A stretch of 64,000 nucleotides of DNA, from the NCBI GenBank assembly GCA_949987565.1, contig OX465119.1, positions 11,647,175 through 11,711,174 of the forward strand. Direction: 5' to 3'. The notes below the pieces were generated by a model that saw only the letters and a list, made by a program, of their open reading frames with translations, did not search any database and was not told where the DNA came from. Both the position numbers and the translations under genes were made by a program. Source of the stretch: Luidia sarsii (lineage: Eukaryota; Echinodermata; Asteroidea; Paxillosida; Luidiidae). Positions 10,978-23,300 of this stretch are shown piece after piece; within the stretch, counting starts at the first letter, position 1, and the number at the start of each line of letters is the position of its first letter.

Positions 10978-13900
10978 GTAAAATCTCCCAAAAGAGAGAC
11001 CAACAGTTGTTAGCAACCACCCCCTCCCTAGCATTTTCATTTTGCGCCCTTCAATTATTTCTCCTCGACAGATTGGCACCAGTTGCATTTCTAAGCACCT
11101 CATCATCCCATCACGAATGCTGCAAGACATCTTGCTAACTACAAATCTTTAGAGAATTACTGGCCTTGGCATTTCCATTCGCGTAGAAATCTCTCTCAAA
11201 AGGCTCAAATATTTTAGGGATTGATTCCAGAGCAGTTGGCTTGCGCTTTGATTTTCAGCGGGGAATATCTCTTGCACGTTTTCTGGGGATCTGTCAAAGT
11301 GGGCGTATTTTTCTGACCAATTGTGCGTCAGGTCTTTTGAAATAATCTTTCATCACTGGACTGACGTTAAAGCCCTACCCTCCCCAAAGATAAAAACAAA
11401 ATGGCCAAGAAATACTTTGCACTAATTAAGCACCAAGTATTTTGTTGCTGCGAGCATTTTTAATGTCTGTTGTATCAATGCTGCTTCTTAATCTTCACTT
11501 CCAATGTTATTGTGCAAAGTTCAGCCAAATTGTATTCTCATCATCTTGTCTTTGGAGTTTTTAACTCGAACACCAATTTTTTTCAAATACTACCTAATTC
11601 ACGGCATAACAGATAAAAAAAAAATCCAGAGGGGATGGCTACCCCGTAGAAGTGATCTTTAATCATTAACGGCTGATTTGACTTCCCGACCAAGATTATG
11701 CATATCATTAACCCAGTTGCAGAATAGAAAAAACAGGCTGCCTTCAATTCAGTGTAAACACTTTCGGTCACAAAATGGCGTCCGACTTTCAACCAGCGAG
11801 ACGGGGAATGCCTGAATTGATAATCACCACGGTTGAAAGAAAAATAATGAAGATGCCATCCATTTTATGTGTGCACACCAGACAGCATAGAATTAGTGTG
11901 CATCAATGCTTTCCCTGTCTGTACATGTATTGCTATAAAGGTCACACGCACTTGCTTATACATGCATGTAGTTCACATTCTGTGCCCTGGTTATATTCAA
12001 AATGATACTGTACAGTTCTTCTCACTATTCAATGTCATTACTGGGTCCCTTGTCCGTTCGAGGCTTGCTACATGAATCAGTTTTGATCTTCATCAGTAAT
12101 TTTTACTGTGAATTGTTGTTTGTCTTTGGAGGTATTGCACATGTAGCTCTTTCTGGTTTATGTCTTTATCTGCTTGGACCCTCTTCATAATGAATATCCG
12201 ATCGAATTTGTGTGACACTTTTCAATCAGCTTGAAATGGACATATGTAGGTGTCAGGGTTTGCCGTACTTAAGCTTTAACCCCCAAACCCCAATGTTGAA
12301 TTTAAGCATGGAGGTAGAGAGGGAACCTCCATGGTTCAAGCTAGCCTCAGAATTGCATGCGGTTAGGTTCAGTAGGCCACCATCATGGGTCTCACAGCTT
12401 ATTGTGTTCTCGGTCGTTGTGGAAAACTGCCAGTACCTAAGGGGCATGTGCAGTAGTAGAGTATAAAGAACATGTACGGCCAGTTAGTCTTGGACAAAGA
12501 AATGAGGCCCATGCTTTGTTCATATCTAGACTGTGGTATAATGTGCTCCCCCACACTCTTGTATGCATTTTGATTGTCCCTTAGTCTGGTGGTAGACCGT
12601 TTTGGGGAACCACTAGAATTCTGTCAACCACCTTTCTCTAGCCTTCTCTGTTTTCTGGCGTGTGATACAGTCGTGTGATTTGACACTTGATGAGGGCTCC
12701 AATTAGGCTGTTCCACTTTCATCAAAAGGGCCCGCCATTTTCCTGGGTTGTCAAGATGGCTGAGAAATCCTGAAGAAACTCTATATAGGGTAAATAACAG
12801 AGATCTAGAGTGATATACAAAAATACGATGCACAGAAACCGTACGGCTTACAGCTCATGATGGGCAATCAATCCCAAGTTGATGGATCACAAGTCATTGT
12901 GAAAACCGCCTTGTACACGTTTTTTTTCCACCACTGTCAAGCCTTTCAAAGACTTCCCATCCCCTGCCCTCGTCCTTGGAGTTTCCCTTTAAGTCCCAAC
13001 CTCCTCCCCCTCCCCCTCCTCTAATAATAGCGATAAAAATAATGTCAACAAAATGATTAAGTGGTCTGTGTTGACTGTATGCGGTCAATTGGATATCTTT
13101 GGCCTCTTATCTTCTGATGGTGCCAACCGTTTAGATCAGCTGGGTGCTGCCTGTCAGTAGGTGGGTACCACCTCCCCCCCCCCCCCCCCTCCGTGCCTTG
13201 TTTATAAAAAAAAATGAATCAAACTCCCCTGGAGAAAATGTAATATCATTTAAAATAGAAAAACAAAGGAATATCTGAGTAGGAGCATTTGAAATTGTTT
13301 TTCTTATTTTGCGTGTGTGAGAAGTGACTCATTTTTTGGCAAAGCATGCCACGTTTCATTTATTATTATTATTAATATTTTTTTTTTTTTTTTGGGGGGG
13401 GGAGGTACCGGGTAGTGCTTATGAGAAATTCATCATCATCGTCATTTGGCTGAGAAGCAATTTTGTCTGGTAGCAGTATCTCCCAAGATACTGAAGGGCT
13501 GCTGCTACTACCGGTCAAAATTGTGGTGGAATTGCTTTGAATTTCCTTCAAGAAAATACTTTGAATGCATAATACATTTTGGCTTTTATCAGGTTGTCTG
13601 GCCAAAGCAGGTTTTTTTCCCCCCGTGCATATATGCATGATGTACATAAATGTACACGGCATCTCAGACGAAGAATGGCATAGCCTCTGGATATGCCTAC
13701 AGGTGAACATAGGATAAGCCGCCGTTGAACGAACAATGTGGGCCTACATGATGTACGTGTATGGTGCCGCCGTGTGTCGCGAGTATATGACGCAATAACC
13801 AGCTCCGTCTGGACCGGTCGCTGCAGCTCTGCTTGCCTGGAATACATTAGCTCAATTTATATCTACACCAGCGGTAGAATGCACGTGTGCTGTGCGGAGC

Positions 13901-16900
13901 ACATGGCCTAATTGGTCTGGTCTGCAGAGTGCATGTGACCGGCCTTGATCACCAGTACCCTGCACTGTTGTCAAATGTGTGCACAGTTGCCTCATTAGGG
14001 AAGATGGATGCCTGCAACCAATTAAATGTGTGTCTTCTTGTGATAAAAAGCCATGCAGCTGTATAGGGCTCAATTTCATTAGGCCGCTTAAGCACCAAAA
14101 TTTGCTTTTAAGCAAAATATCGTCCTCAAAATAATCAGGTTGCCAGCCAAAATTTCACTTGTATTTCATGCCAAACAACCAATATTAGAATACAAGTCAA
14201 GTACAGCAAGCATCAAGTGTAATATGGTTGGCAATCTCGTTCTAATCAGGGAAGAAATGTCTTGCTTAGGAAGTTGTCACGCTTAAGCGGCTCTAGATAA
14301 AATTAAGCCCATTATGTTCTTCCCCTGGAATACTGCAATGCTATACATTCCTTGTACAGATAATTTTGTCATCAACATATGCAGAAGTGAGTGCACTGTT
14401 ATCATTTGTAGTTTCGATATGGTCAGTTTTTCACTTGACCGATTTACTCATCATCAAATGAGTCACTAGTATCACACAGGCGATTTAATTGCCTGTAACC
14501 AGAGATGCTAAACTCCAGCATAATCTCATTTCTCTCAAAAGTTAAAGGGCCTGATGAGCTGTTTCCCTCCTAGCAGGACCTTTCTCAAAGGCAAAGGCCC
14601 TTGAGAAAGGTCCTGCTAGGATCGAAACATCAGGCCCTGTTAATTTTTGATATTCGCTTTTTGGTCATGTTTAGTCGGTAAGCAGTTTGCTACATTTAAT
14701 TTCCATAGAGGGAGTAGGTTTGCAGTGACACCATGCGAAATTCTCTTTTGTAAGTATGTGTGGTACGTTCTTCATGGTGTCACCACAAACCTACTGTACT
14801 CCTTCTATTCTCACCATGAAAACCTTCAAATCTCATTTAATTACTGTAGTTATTACTTGCTGTAAATTTGTGGACAAGAATGAAGGCGGAGAAGGAAAAA
14901 AAAGGAGGTAACCTGTTTTTTTTCTTCTAATTGGGATTGCGATGGCCATGTATTTGTGATATCTGCTGCCTTGTGAATGGAGGCATGTACTTGATACATC
15001 CAAGGGACCTGTGTTGAGTCCGCAACCTGTCCCTGCAACCTGCCTTGGCAACGGCCCCTTGCAACCACGTGGTTGTAAATCAGACGAAATCATATTGCAG
15101 GGAGAAACCCACAGTCTGCCGATGATCAAATTTCATGTCTCTGCAGGGCATTGGTCCATGTGGAGCCCTTTTTCCTCCGGCTACCCTTTCCTGATCACTG
15201 GGGCCCCATCAATACATCATCCCAATTGCAATGTGAGAATGTGCTGTCGTTAATTTTCCAGCAGGCTCTTGATTCATAGATTAGAAGAGGCGTTATTAAT
15301 GTCGCAGCTCCCCAAAGAAGGTACTTGGACCACTAAGTTGCGTCAAAATAAGGTGGCTATATGAAGAAAGAGTAGCGTCTCGGTATTTTATTCTGAAAAG
15401 AATTTTTTTCAAAAGCTCTTCATAAAAAGAGATCCTGAGAATCGAAACTCCAGGTCCTGTCGATCGTTAAGATTTTGAATTTTTTGTCCAGACTTTTCCA
15501 AAGTATTTTGTTTATTTATGATGGGTGTGTGTGGGAATGCTTCACTGAAGTACAACTTTTTTTTAAATCCCACAATGCACCGCTCATGCTCTGATTGACA
15601 GGAAGTGTTGTGCTTGTTTATAATGTCTCCCTGCGTGGGCCACCCCTCAAAGACACACCCACCATTTCACCACAACTGCTAATCACCAGTTTTTTAGGGC
15701 CTGTGTGAATGTGAGCAAAACAGATTAATTGGACAGTGGATTAATTGGACAGTGGAAACAGAGCTAGTAAGCCACTTCCCCCTGTTTTTTTTTTAAGTAA
15801 CCTTCAGCCTTGTGTTGTTTAGAATTGCATGTGCAGTACGTGTAAAGAATTCCCCTACTGCAAACCATAGACTACCCTTCACTAGATCTGCTCATTCTCA
15901 GTGTCTGCAGTTTGTTTGTCTGGCAATCAGGAGTGACTCATACCTGTCTCAACCACCCCCTCCAGGGTTGTCTGGTCATCAGAGGAATTCCCCTCCCCTC
16001 CTCTCCCCTCTCCCTCCCCCCTGGGTCCACTTGTTTGCTCAACTGGACACCTGTCCTTCTCCGTCCACTACCCCTTTGTTAGTCTGGGCATAATCTGAAG
16101 ATGATGTCATGATCTGCCAGCGTGTCCACGTTGCGTAAACACGCTCCCAGACAACGCTGGAATGCTTGAGCAAATGGATGAATTACTCATAAATGATGCA
16201 TTTGTTGGTGTACAGTAGATTGTCGTGTTTATTTTTTTTCCATTTTTTTTTCTTTCAAAAGCGGGGTGGTGTAAGTTTGTATAAATGCTGGATAGGATAA
16301 GATGATGCTGGGGAAGGTGGGAATATTTAATGCCTAGGTATTCCCCCGGGAATTTGAATCGTAGGGGGGGGGGGTTCAGCTAACCCTCGGGTTGCGTGCC
16401 TTGACGGAGACAGGCAGCGGCATGCGGGAGAAGGTCTGAATAATTTCCAGAAAATGACCGTAGTGTGAATCGGCGAATCAAATCCTCAGGATGTTACATT
16501 CCCCGGGAAGTGAGTGAATGGGTGCAGTGTGAATGGCTGGTGAAGTTTTTGTCTTTGTCTACTCCTTTGTCTTCATCTTCTGTCACACAAATAACGGAAA
16601 AACCGACTCTTAAACAATCTTGAAAAAATGTGCACAGAAAAATTTGACCGTACCAGAATTTGAACCCGAAACATCTGGTTTTGCGTACGATTTGCCATTT
16701 TTCAAGTTTGTCTATCTTCTGTCACCAGTATCTTATCACTTCACCTTCTTATACATGTTCTTGCCCTCATTATTCTGTCTTATAAATAGGATTGAAACAT
16801 GAGGCACTCCGGATTGTCACAATTTTTCTTATTTGGAAACGTTGCTCTCTCCGTTTATTTTGTGCAGATTTCGGACATCAAGGTTGAAGGACAGCACCTG

Positions 16901-19900
16901 CAGCCCAAGGAGGCGCTGCTGCACTGGGCCAAGCAGACCGTAGAGGGCCTGCCCGGCGTGCATATTCGCGACTTTGGCCGCAGCTGGCGTGACGGGTTGG
17001 CCTTCAACGGCATCATCCATCGCAACCGCCCTGACCTGGTGGACTTTGGCGGCCTGCGCCCCTCGGAGCACAAGAAGAACCTGCGCAATGCCTTCCATGT
17101 GGCCGAGACACAGCTGGGCGTGGCCAGCCTCCTGGAGCCTGAAGGTGAGAGGGTCAGGTCGGGGTCAGGGGTCAGGGGAGGCGGCGGTGGCGACAGTAGT
17201 GGGTTTGGGGATCCGAATAGAATACAAGGATCCGGTCTCTCTCTGTCGGAAGGTCTTGGGCACTGAGATCTCAGTCTCAGTGATGGGCATTGAGGTCTGT
17301 GTCTGTTTGTCTGTGTCCGTCTCAGGGATTTGACTTCTTTTTGTTAAACTGGTATCTCAATCTGCTAAATTTTATCTGTTAAAATCCCTAAAAACTGAAG
17401 TGCACCTGCACCCCTGCCGTGAATCTTGCAATCGCATCTCTCGGTCGTGTAAGCGCTCACTCGCAGTCCCACAATTTATTGGCCTTCGGTAATTTTCAGG
17501 AAATGACTTCGTCGATCACTTACATCCCTGCTGTCTGTTTCTCTCTGTTTTTTTGTCTGTATCTGCATCTTGGTCTGTGTCTCTGTCTGTGTCTTGGTCT
17601 TGGACTGTGTCTCGGTTGAGGACACTTTCAGGTCCTAATCTCCCAAGATCTTATAAAAAAGAATAAACATTGCCTTAATTTTTTTTTCTCTCCCGCTTCT
17701 CTGACAGATGTGGATGTCCCCGATCCCGACGACCGCTCCATCATGACCTACGTCTCCTCTCTCTACGACGTCTTCCCTGCGGTCCCCTCTAAGCAGGTCA
17801 AGACGTCCATGACCACCACACTGAAGACGACCAGGCAGCTCGGTCCGGCTGCCTCCTCCACCACCACCAGCTCCACCACCAGCTCCACGGACAAGTCCCA
17901 AGTCCAGGAGTTTGTGGTGCAGTCTGCCAGCGCTCAGCGCGTTGCCAGCAGTCCGCCTTCCGCTGGTGCCACCAACGTGAGTACAGTCGACACATCCCGT
18001 GGGGATCCGAGGGTTTAGGGAAAAATCAGGGGGGGGGGGGGGAGGTCGATTTCAAGAAACCTTACGGGTGTGTAAAGGCATGCCTGCTCTGTACTCCTGT
18101 TTACACTGGGAACATTCTTCACGCTTAGCAGATTTTCACGTTCTATGAAATTGGCCTTAGGATACTACTACTACTACTAACGATTCATAGTTACGCGTCT
18201 TCCAATGGGAAAACCAACCACAGTTATGCATGTAGCTCTCTCATACTTTGACTTTGTTTGTTTGTGACCGATTGTAAATCATGATGAGTTTTTCAATTCA
18301 AGTCAGACAAATAAAGGGGAAAAACATGACTGGGAACTTTTGAACAATTGTCGAAAAAATGGCAAAGAAATTTGTTTGACTGGACCATGACTTGAACCCG
18401 AAACCTCTGGTTTTGCGTACGACCTCTCTTACTATCTGAGCTATCCAGATCTTAGATGACGGCCTTCCCAATGGTATGAACAGTCTCTTTATGATGGGCA
18501 GAGCACACTGCTCACTGGCTCTTCTCAGAGACACTCTCCATTTTTGTTTTTTAGCTTTTTCGCTCGAAGCGAAAAAGCTATTGTTATTGTTAAGATTTTT
18601 TTTTAGCTTTTCCGTTCCATACGGAAAAGCTATTGTTCTTGTTCTGATTTTTTTTTTGTCTTCTTCTTCTTCTTCTTCTTCTTCTTCTTTTTCTGGTCGG
18701 AATAATCCCATAGACAAAGCACAGGGTTTTTTCGGAGGGCACTTTTGCCATTGAACAAACTTTGATTTTTTTCAAACTTGACAAATGCATAGAGCCCTTG
18801 CTGAAGTTGTGCACAGTTGTCTTTGAAACTTCATGACGTCAGCATGTGTCATGTGACAGCGCTTTAAAGGGGCAAATTTCAAATTGCAATAAAAGCAAAA
18901 AATTAATTTCGTTTTGTTCCAAGTTTGCACTATATCTAAGTTGGGAAAAGGTGTATCCAAAAATTGCCCTCATTTGATCGTGACGTCATCTCATGAATAT
19001 TAATGAGGTCATAAACTTTTAAGATTTTAACATTCAATTGAGCATATTTGGCCAACGGAGCAAGATTTTTTTATTGTTTTTGTTTATATCTATTAGGGAT
19101 GTAGTCTAGAAACACCCTCTGGGGCCAAAATGCCATGACGCAATTGTGACGTCATCAAAATGCGTGTTTTTAAAACACATATTTGCCAAAGGTCAATCGT
19201 CTCGAAATTTGGTGTGCAGGTAGCTATTGTGCTAGACATTCATAATCCTGAGTGTGGAAGCAATCGACCATTGTTCAGAATTATTATGATTTTTTGAAAA
19301 ATATAATGAGGTCCCATACACTTTGTGCACAAAATATGCACGTGCATATTGTGTTAGGAATGGAGGTTACGGGTTCGAATCCCGTTGATGTCAATTTTTT
19401 TTTCATCAATTTTTTTTTAATTTTTTTTTTAAAGAGAACCAGATGCGGAAAAGCGTTATGTTCTGTTTGCCAACAGACATAAATCTCTAGTTTATATCTA
19501 ATCTTTCTTGGTCGGGGTTTCCTCGTCCGCTCAGGGCACCGATCCCCAGTGGGAGGCTTACGCTCAGCCGGCACGCCAGCTGATGGACTGGATGAGAAAG
19601 ACGACCAGCAACTTGGACGACCGTAGCCCTCCCCAAACTACGGCCGAGATCAAGGTGAGTCCGTTTCCCCGCGAGAAGAGCTCCGGCATATTCCCGACAC
19701 CAGTCTAGACTTTATTTTGAAAAAAAAATAAAGTTGAAACAAATTCAGGAAAAGCTGACCGGGGAACTTTGGAAGAATTTTTTTGAAAAAATGGCGAAGA
19801 AAACTTTGACTGGACCGGGATCTGAGGGCCTGCTTTCTGAACTGGGAATCGGGCAAAGCACTGCGCATGCAGTGTTTAAGTACACGTCAAGTAGGGCAAA

Positions 19901-20254
19901 CCCTTGTTGAAGTACATTCTCCTGGACTTTTGAAGTCGTATTATATCTGTGATCTTCGCTGAGGAGGCATTCACTAGTCAGAAGCAGTTGCCAACCTTCG
20001 ACTGCTGCTTAAATTTACGGTCCAGTCAAATTTCCTCTCCACCTTTGTAAATGTTTTTGTTGTTGCTTGTGACAGAGAGCTTTGGCCGATCTGAATCGCT
20101 TCAAGTCCGAGGAACTCCCCGCCAAGGACGCAGAGAGGCAGCGAATGGCCAGCAAATTCCGTGACATTGAGGTGAGCTCCTTTTCCCATGCCATCTCTCT
20201 CCATCTCCCCTCTCTGTCTGTCTGTCTCTCTGTCTCTCTGTTCATTTCTCTCTG

Positions 20255-20289
<35 letters not shown>

Positions 20290-20313
20290 CCTCCTCTCTC
20301 TCTCCCTCTCTCC

Positions 20314-20367
<54 letters not shown>

Positions 20368-23300
20368 TCTCCCTCCTCTCTCTGTTTCTTTCTGTCTATG
20401 TCTCTTTTCCATTCCTCCACCATCTCTCTATCTCTCTCTCCTCTGTCTCTCTCTGTCTCTGTCTCTCTCTCTCGTCTCTCTTTCTCTCTCTTTCTCTCTC
20501 TTTCTGTGTCTCTCGGTTATTTCTTTGCTTATTTTGTTTCCTTTCAGAGGAGCACCCGTTCCCAGGGCCAGTATCGTCCCCCACCTGGCCTTCACATCAA
20601 CTCGGTGGAGTCTAACTTTGACCGGGTGCGCCTGGCCGTGCAGCAAAGGGAGCATATCCTCAACTCCGAGCTGCACAGGTTAGTGACAGGAGCTGTCGCC
20701 AAGGAAACCCCGATTTGCCCCGCATCCACCCGCACCACTTTCCCAAACGTCATCCAGCCAGATGGCTTTAGAATCACTGTTGCCTAGCAACCACTCCTAT
20801 CTTAAACTATGCTGTTGCCATGCAGCCAGTGATGGCTTTAGAATCACTGTTCCCCAGCAACCACTGATGTCTTAATCTATGCTGTTGCTCAGCAACCAGT
20901 GAAATCTTTACTATCACTGCTGCCTAGCAACCAATGATGCCTAAAACATTCGCTGTTGCCCAGCAACCAGTGATGCCTCTACAATCACTGTTGCCTGGCA
21001 ACCAATTATGCCTTTACTATCACTGTTGCCCAGCAACCAGTGATGCCTTTACTATCACTGTTGCCTAGCAACCAATGATGCCTTTACTATCCCTGTTGCC
21101 CAGCAACCAGTGATGGCTTACACTTTTGTCATTGTTCAGTAACCAGTGTTGCTTTAGGTTTGTCCTTTTTGTCCGGCAACCAGCGATGACCCCTTTTTTT
21201 TTTCCGATCGTCCGCCTTTCCCCTCATCCAGGATGGAGCAGCAGGACGCCCTCGCCGACAAGGTTAACCGACAGATCCCCATGGTGTCGGCCGACCTGGC
21301 CACCATCGAGGGCCGCATCAAGGACGCAGAGAGCAAGTCTGAGAAGATGACGGCCGCCGACGTCCGCAACGCCATCGACGACATTGACTCTGCTGCCAGG
21401 GTGAGTGAAGGTGGTGGAAAGAAACCTGTCCAGACCCTTCTTGACGATCTCTAAAAAAAGAGCTCCTGGAATTCTAGGAAGACCATCCCAGATGGCCCTT
21501 TAAGGTCCATGGAAAGGTGCTTTCCTGGGATGTAAACTTACAGAAATTTCTGGATTTCCGGAGATGGCGTGATTGTATTATTATTATAATTTTTTTTATT
21601 AATTTTTAATTTTTAATTCTTTTATTTTATTTATTATTCTTTTTTTTTATGTCAAACAGGTATCTCAAACTGCTAATTTTTATCTGTTAAAACCCTAAAA
21701 ACTGAAGGGTGCCTGCACCCCTGCCGTGAATCTCATAATCGCATAAGCGCTCACTCGCAGTCGCATCTCGTGGTCGAGTAAGCGCTCACTCATAGTCGCA
21801 CAATTTATTGGCCTTCAGTGATTTTCAGTGATTTTGTCGGTCACCTTGTGATGGTTCGACGGTGCTGGACCTTTGGCAAGCTTTTCTCAAACCGTCCCAT
21901 CTAGTGGTCGGCCTGCGGGTAGGGAGTGGGGTCAGTCGCCCATCGGATCAGATCGACTGACGAGCGTCTCATTCTTTTCTTTTTTTCCTCCCCCTCTCTG
22001 CAGACTTGCGACAAGAACATTGCCATTCTGATGCGAGAGGTGACCCAGCTGCGGACCAACAAGCATCCCCAAGGACATGAACTCTCCAGGAAGTGAGTAG
22101 GACAGACAGACACTCGACCAGTGAAAGATAGCCGGCAGCTTAAGATCAAAACTTTGTCCAATTTTTTTTTGTTTTTAAGTTGGGTCAGGGTAGCTTCTAA
22201 CCAGAACCCCTTACCTAATCCTTCAAATGATCATGACACTACATTGAAGGTTTGCATGGTGGAAGTTCCAAGTGAAAGGTTTGCAATGACACCACATAGC
22301 TCTTCTCTTTCGAGAAGTGTGGTTCTGAAAAGAGCCGGTAACTCTTTTCAGAGCCACACTTCTTGAACTCTGGATTGTCTTGACCCCACACGCTGTGTCC
22401 CCCACCTCTCTCCCTCCCTCCCCCTCCCTGTCTCCTTCTCCCCGCAGGCTGGAGGAGTTACAGCAGCAGCTGGCCAGGCTGCGCAACTTCCAGATTGCCG
22501 GCACCACCCAGCGAGTGACCAGCCGCACCATGGTGCAAGGAGACCAGGTCAAGCTGGAGCGTCGCGTGGAGCTGAGGACCGAGCGCCGCTTTGTGGAAGG
22601 CAACGTGGACCAGTTCATCAAGGAGTGCTACTACTGGGTCAAGAACAAGGAGGTGAGAGCGCTGGCCGTCCCCCTCCCGACCTTGTCCCCGACCCCTACT
22701 GCCTGCTTCTTACCTGCTTACCACCCCCTTAAAGCCCCTGCACAACATTGGTAAGATTGAAGAACAGTAATGTTCACAGATTTACATGAAACTCATACAG
22801 TTCTATGGTTATAGTAGAAACCTCGCTCTGAAATGTTTCTGCCTAAAATGCTGTATTTTTTAGAGAAAAGTGCGAAGAAATCATTTACGTCTCACCCCCT
22901 AGATCTAAAAAATTTTGCGAAACAAATGGAGCGGTTTTTCACTATTTTTTCTTGACCCATTTTGCCAACAATTAGCTTCTATGATGACTTCAGCTCCACT
23001 CATACTTTTGCACCCTTGTTTTTTTGGTTTTCTGCCCGGCCAGTCCTCCTTGAAACTCGCCAGTCATGGCGACGACCTCGAGAAGGTGCAGAAGGCATTG
23101 CAGCAGAGCAAGTCAGAGCTCCACGCCATCCGCGAGTATGAGCGTAACATCTCCAAGTGCCGCAGCGTGCTGGTAGGACAGATCTTTTCCCGAATTCAGA
23201 AACAAAACTCCCTCCAAAAATATTGGACAGGAGCTGTTAGCAGAACTGAAATACCTTCTCCCTCATTCCCTCTTAGAGGGAGTGTGGCCAGAGGTGCAGC

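Larger units (their letters stand above)
10978..16867 (+). other. Intron 1 (5.9 kb), no CH1 exon seen
   Basis: I find no sequence resembling CH1 (no KWVN or LRDG-type exon). It holds a poly-C/T run at 13173-13190, a LINE-like fragment near 12620-12830 on the - strand, a foldback plus family-C repeat at 14531-14840, and a SINE remnant at 16588-16692. The rest is AT-rich and unremarkable. Confidence 0.7.
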
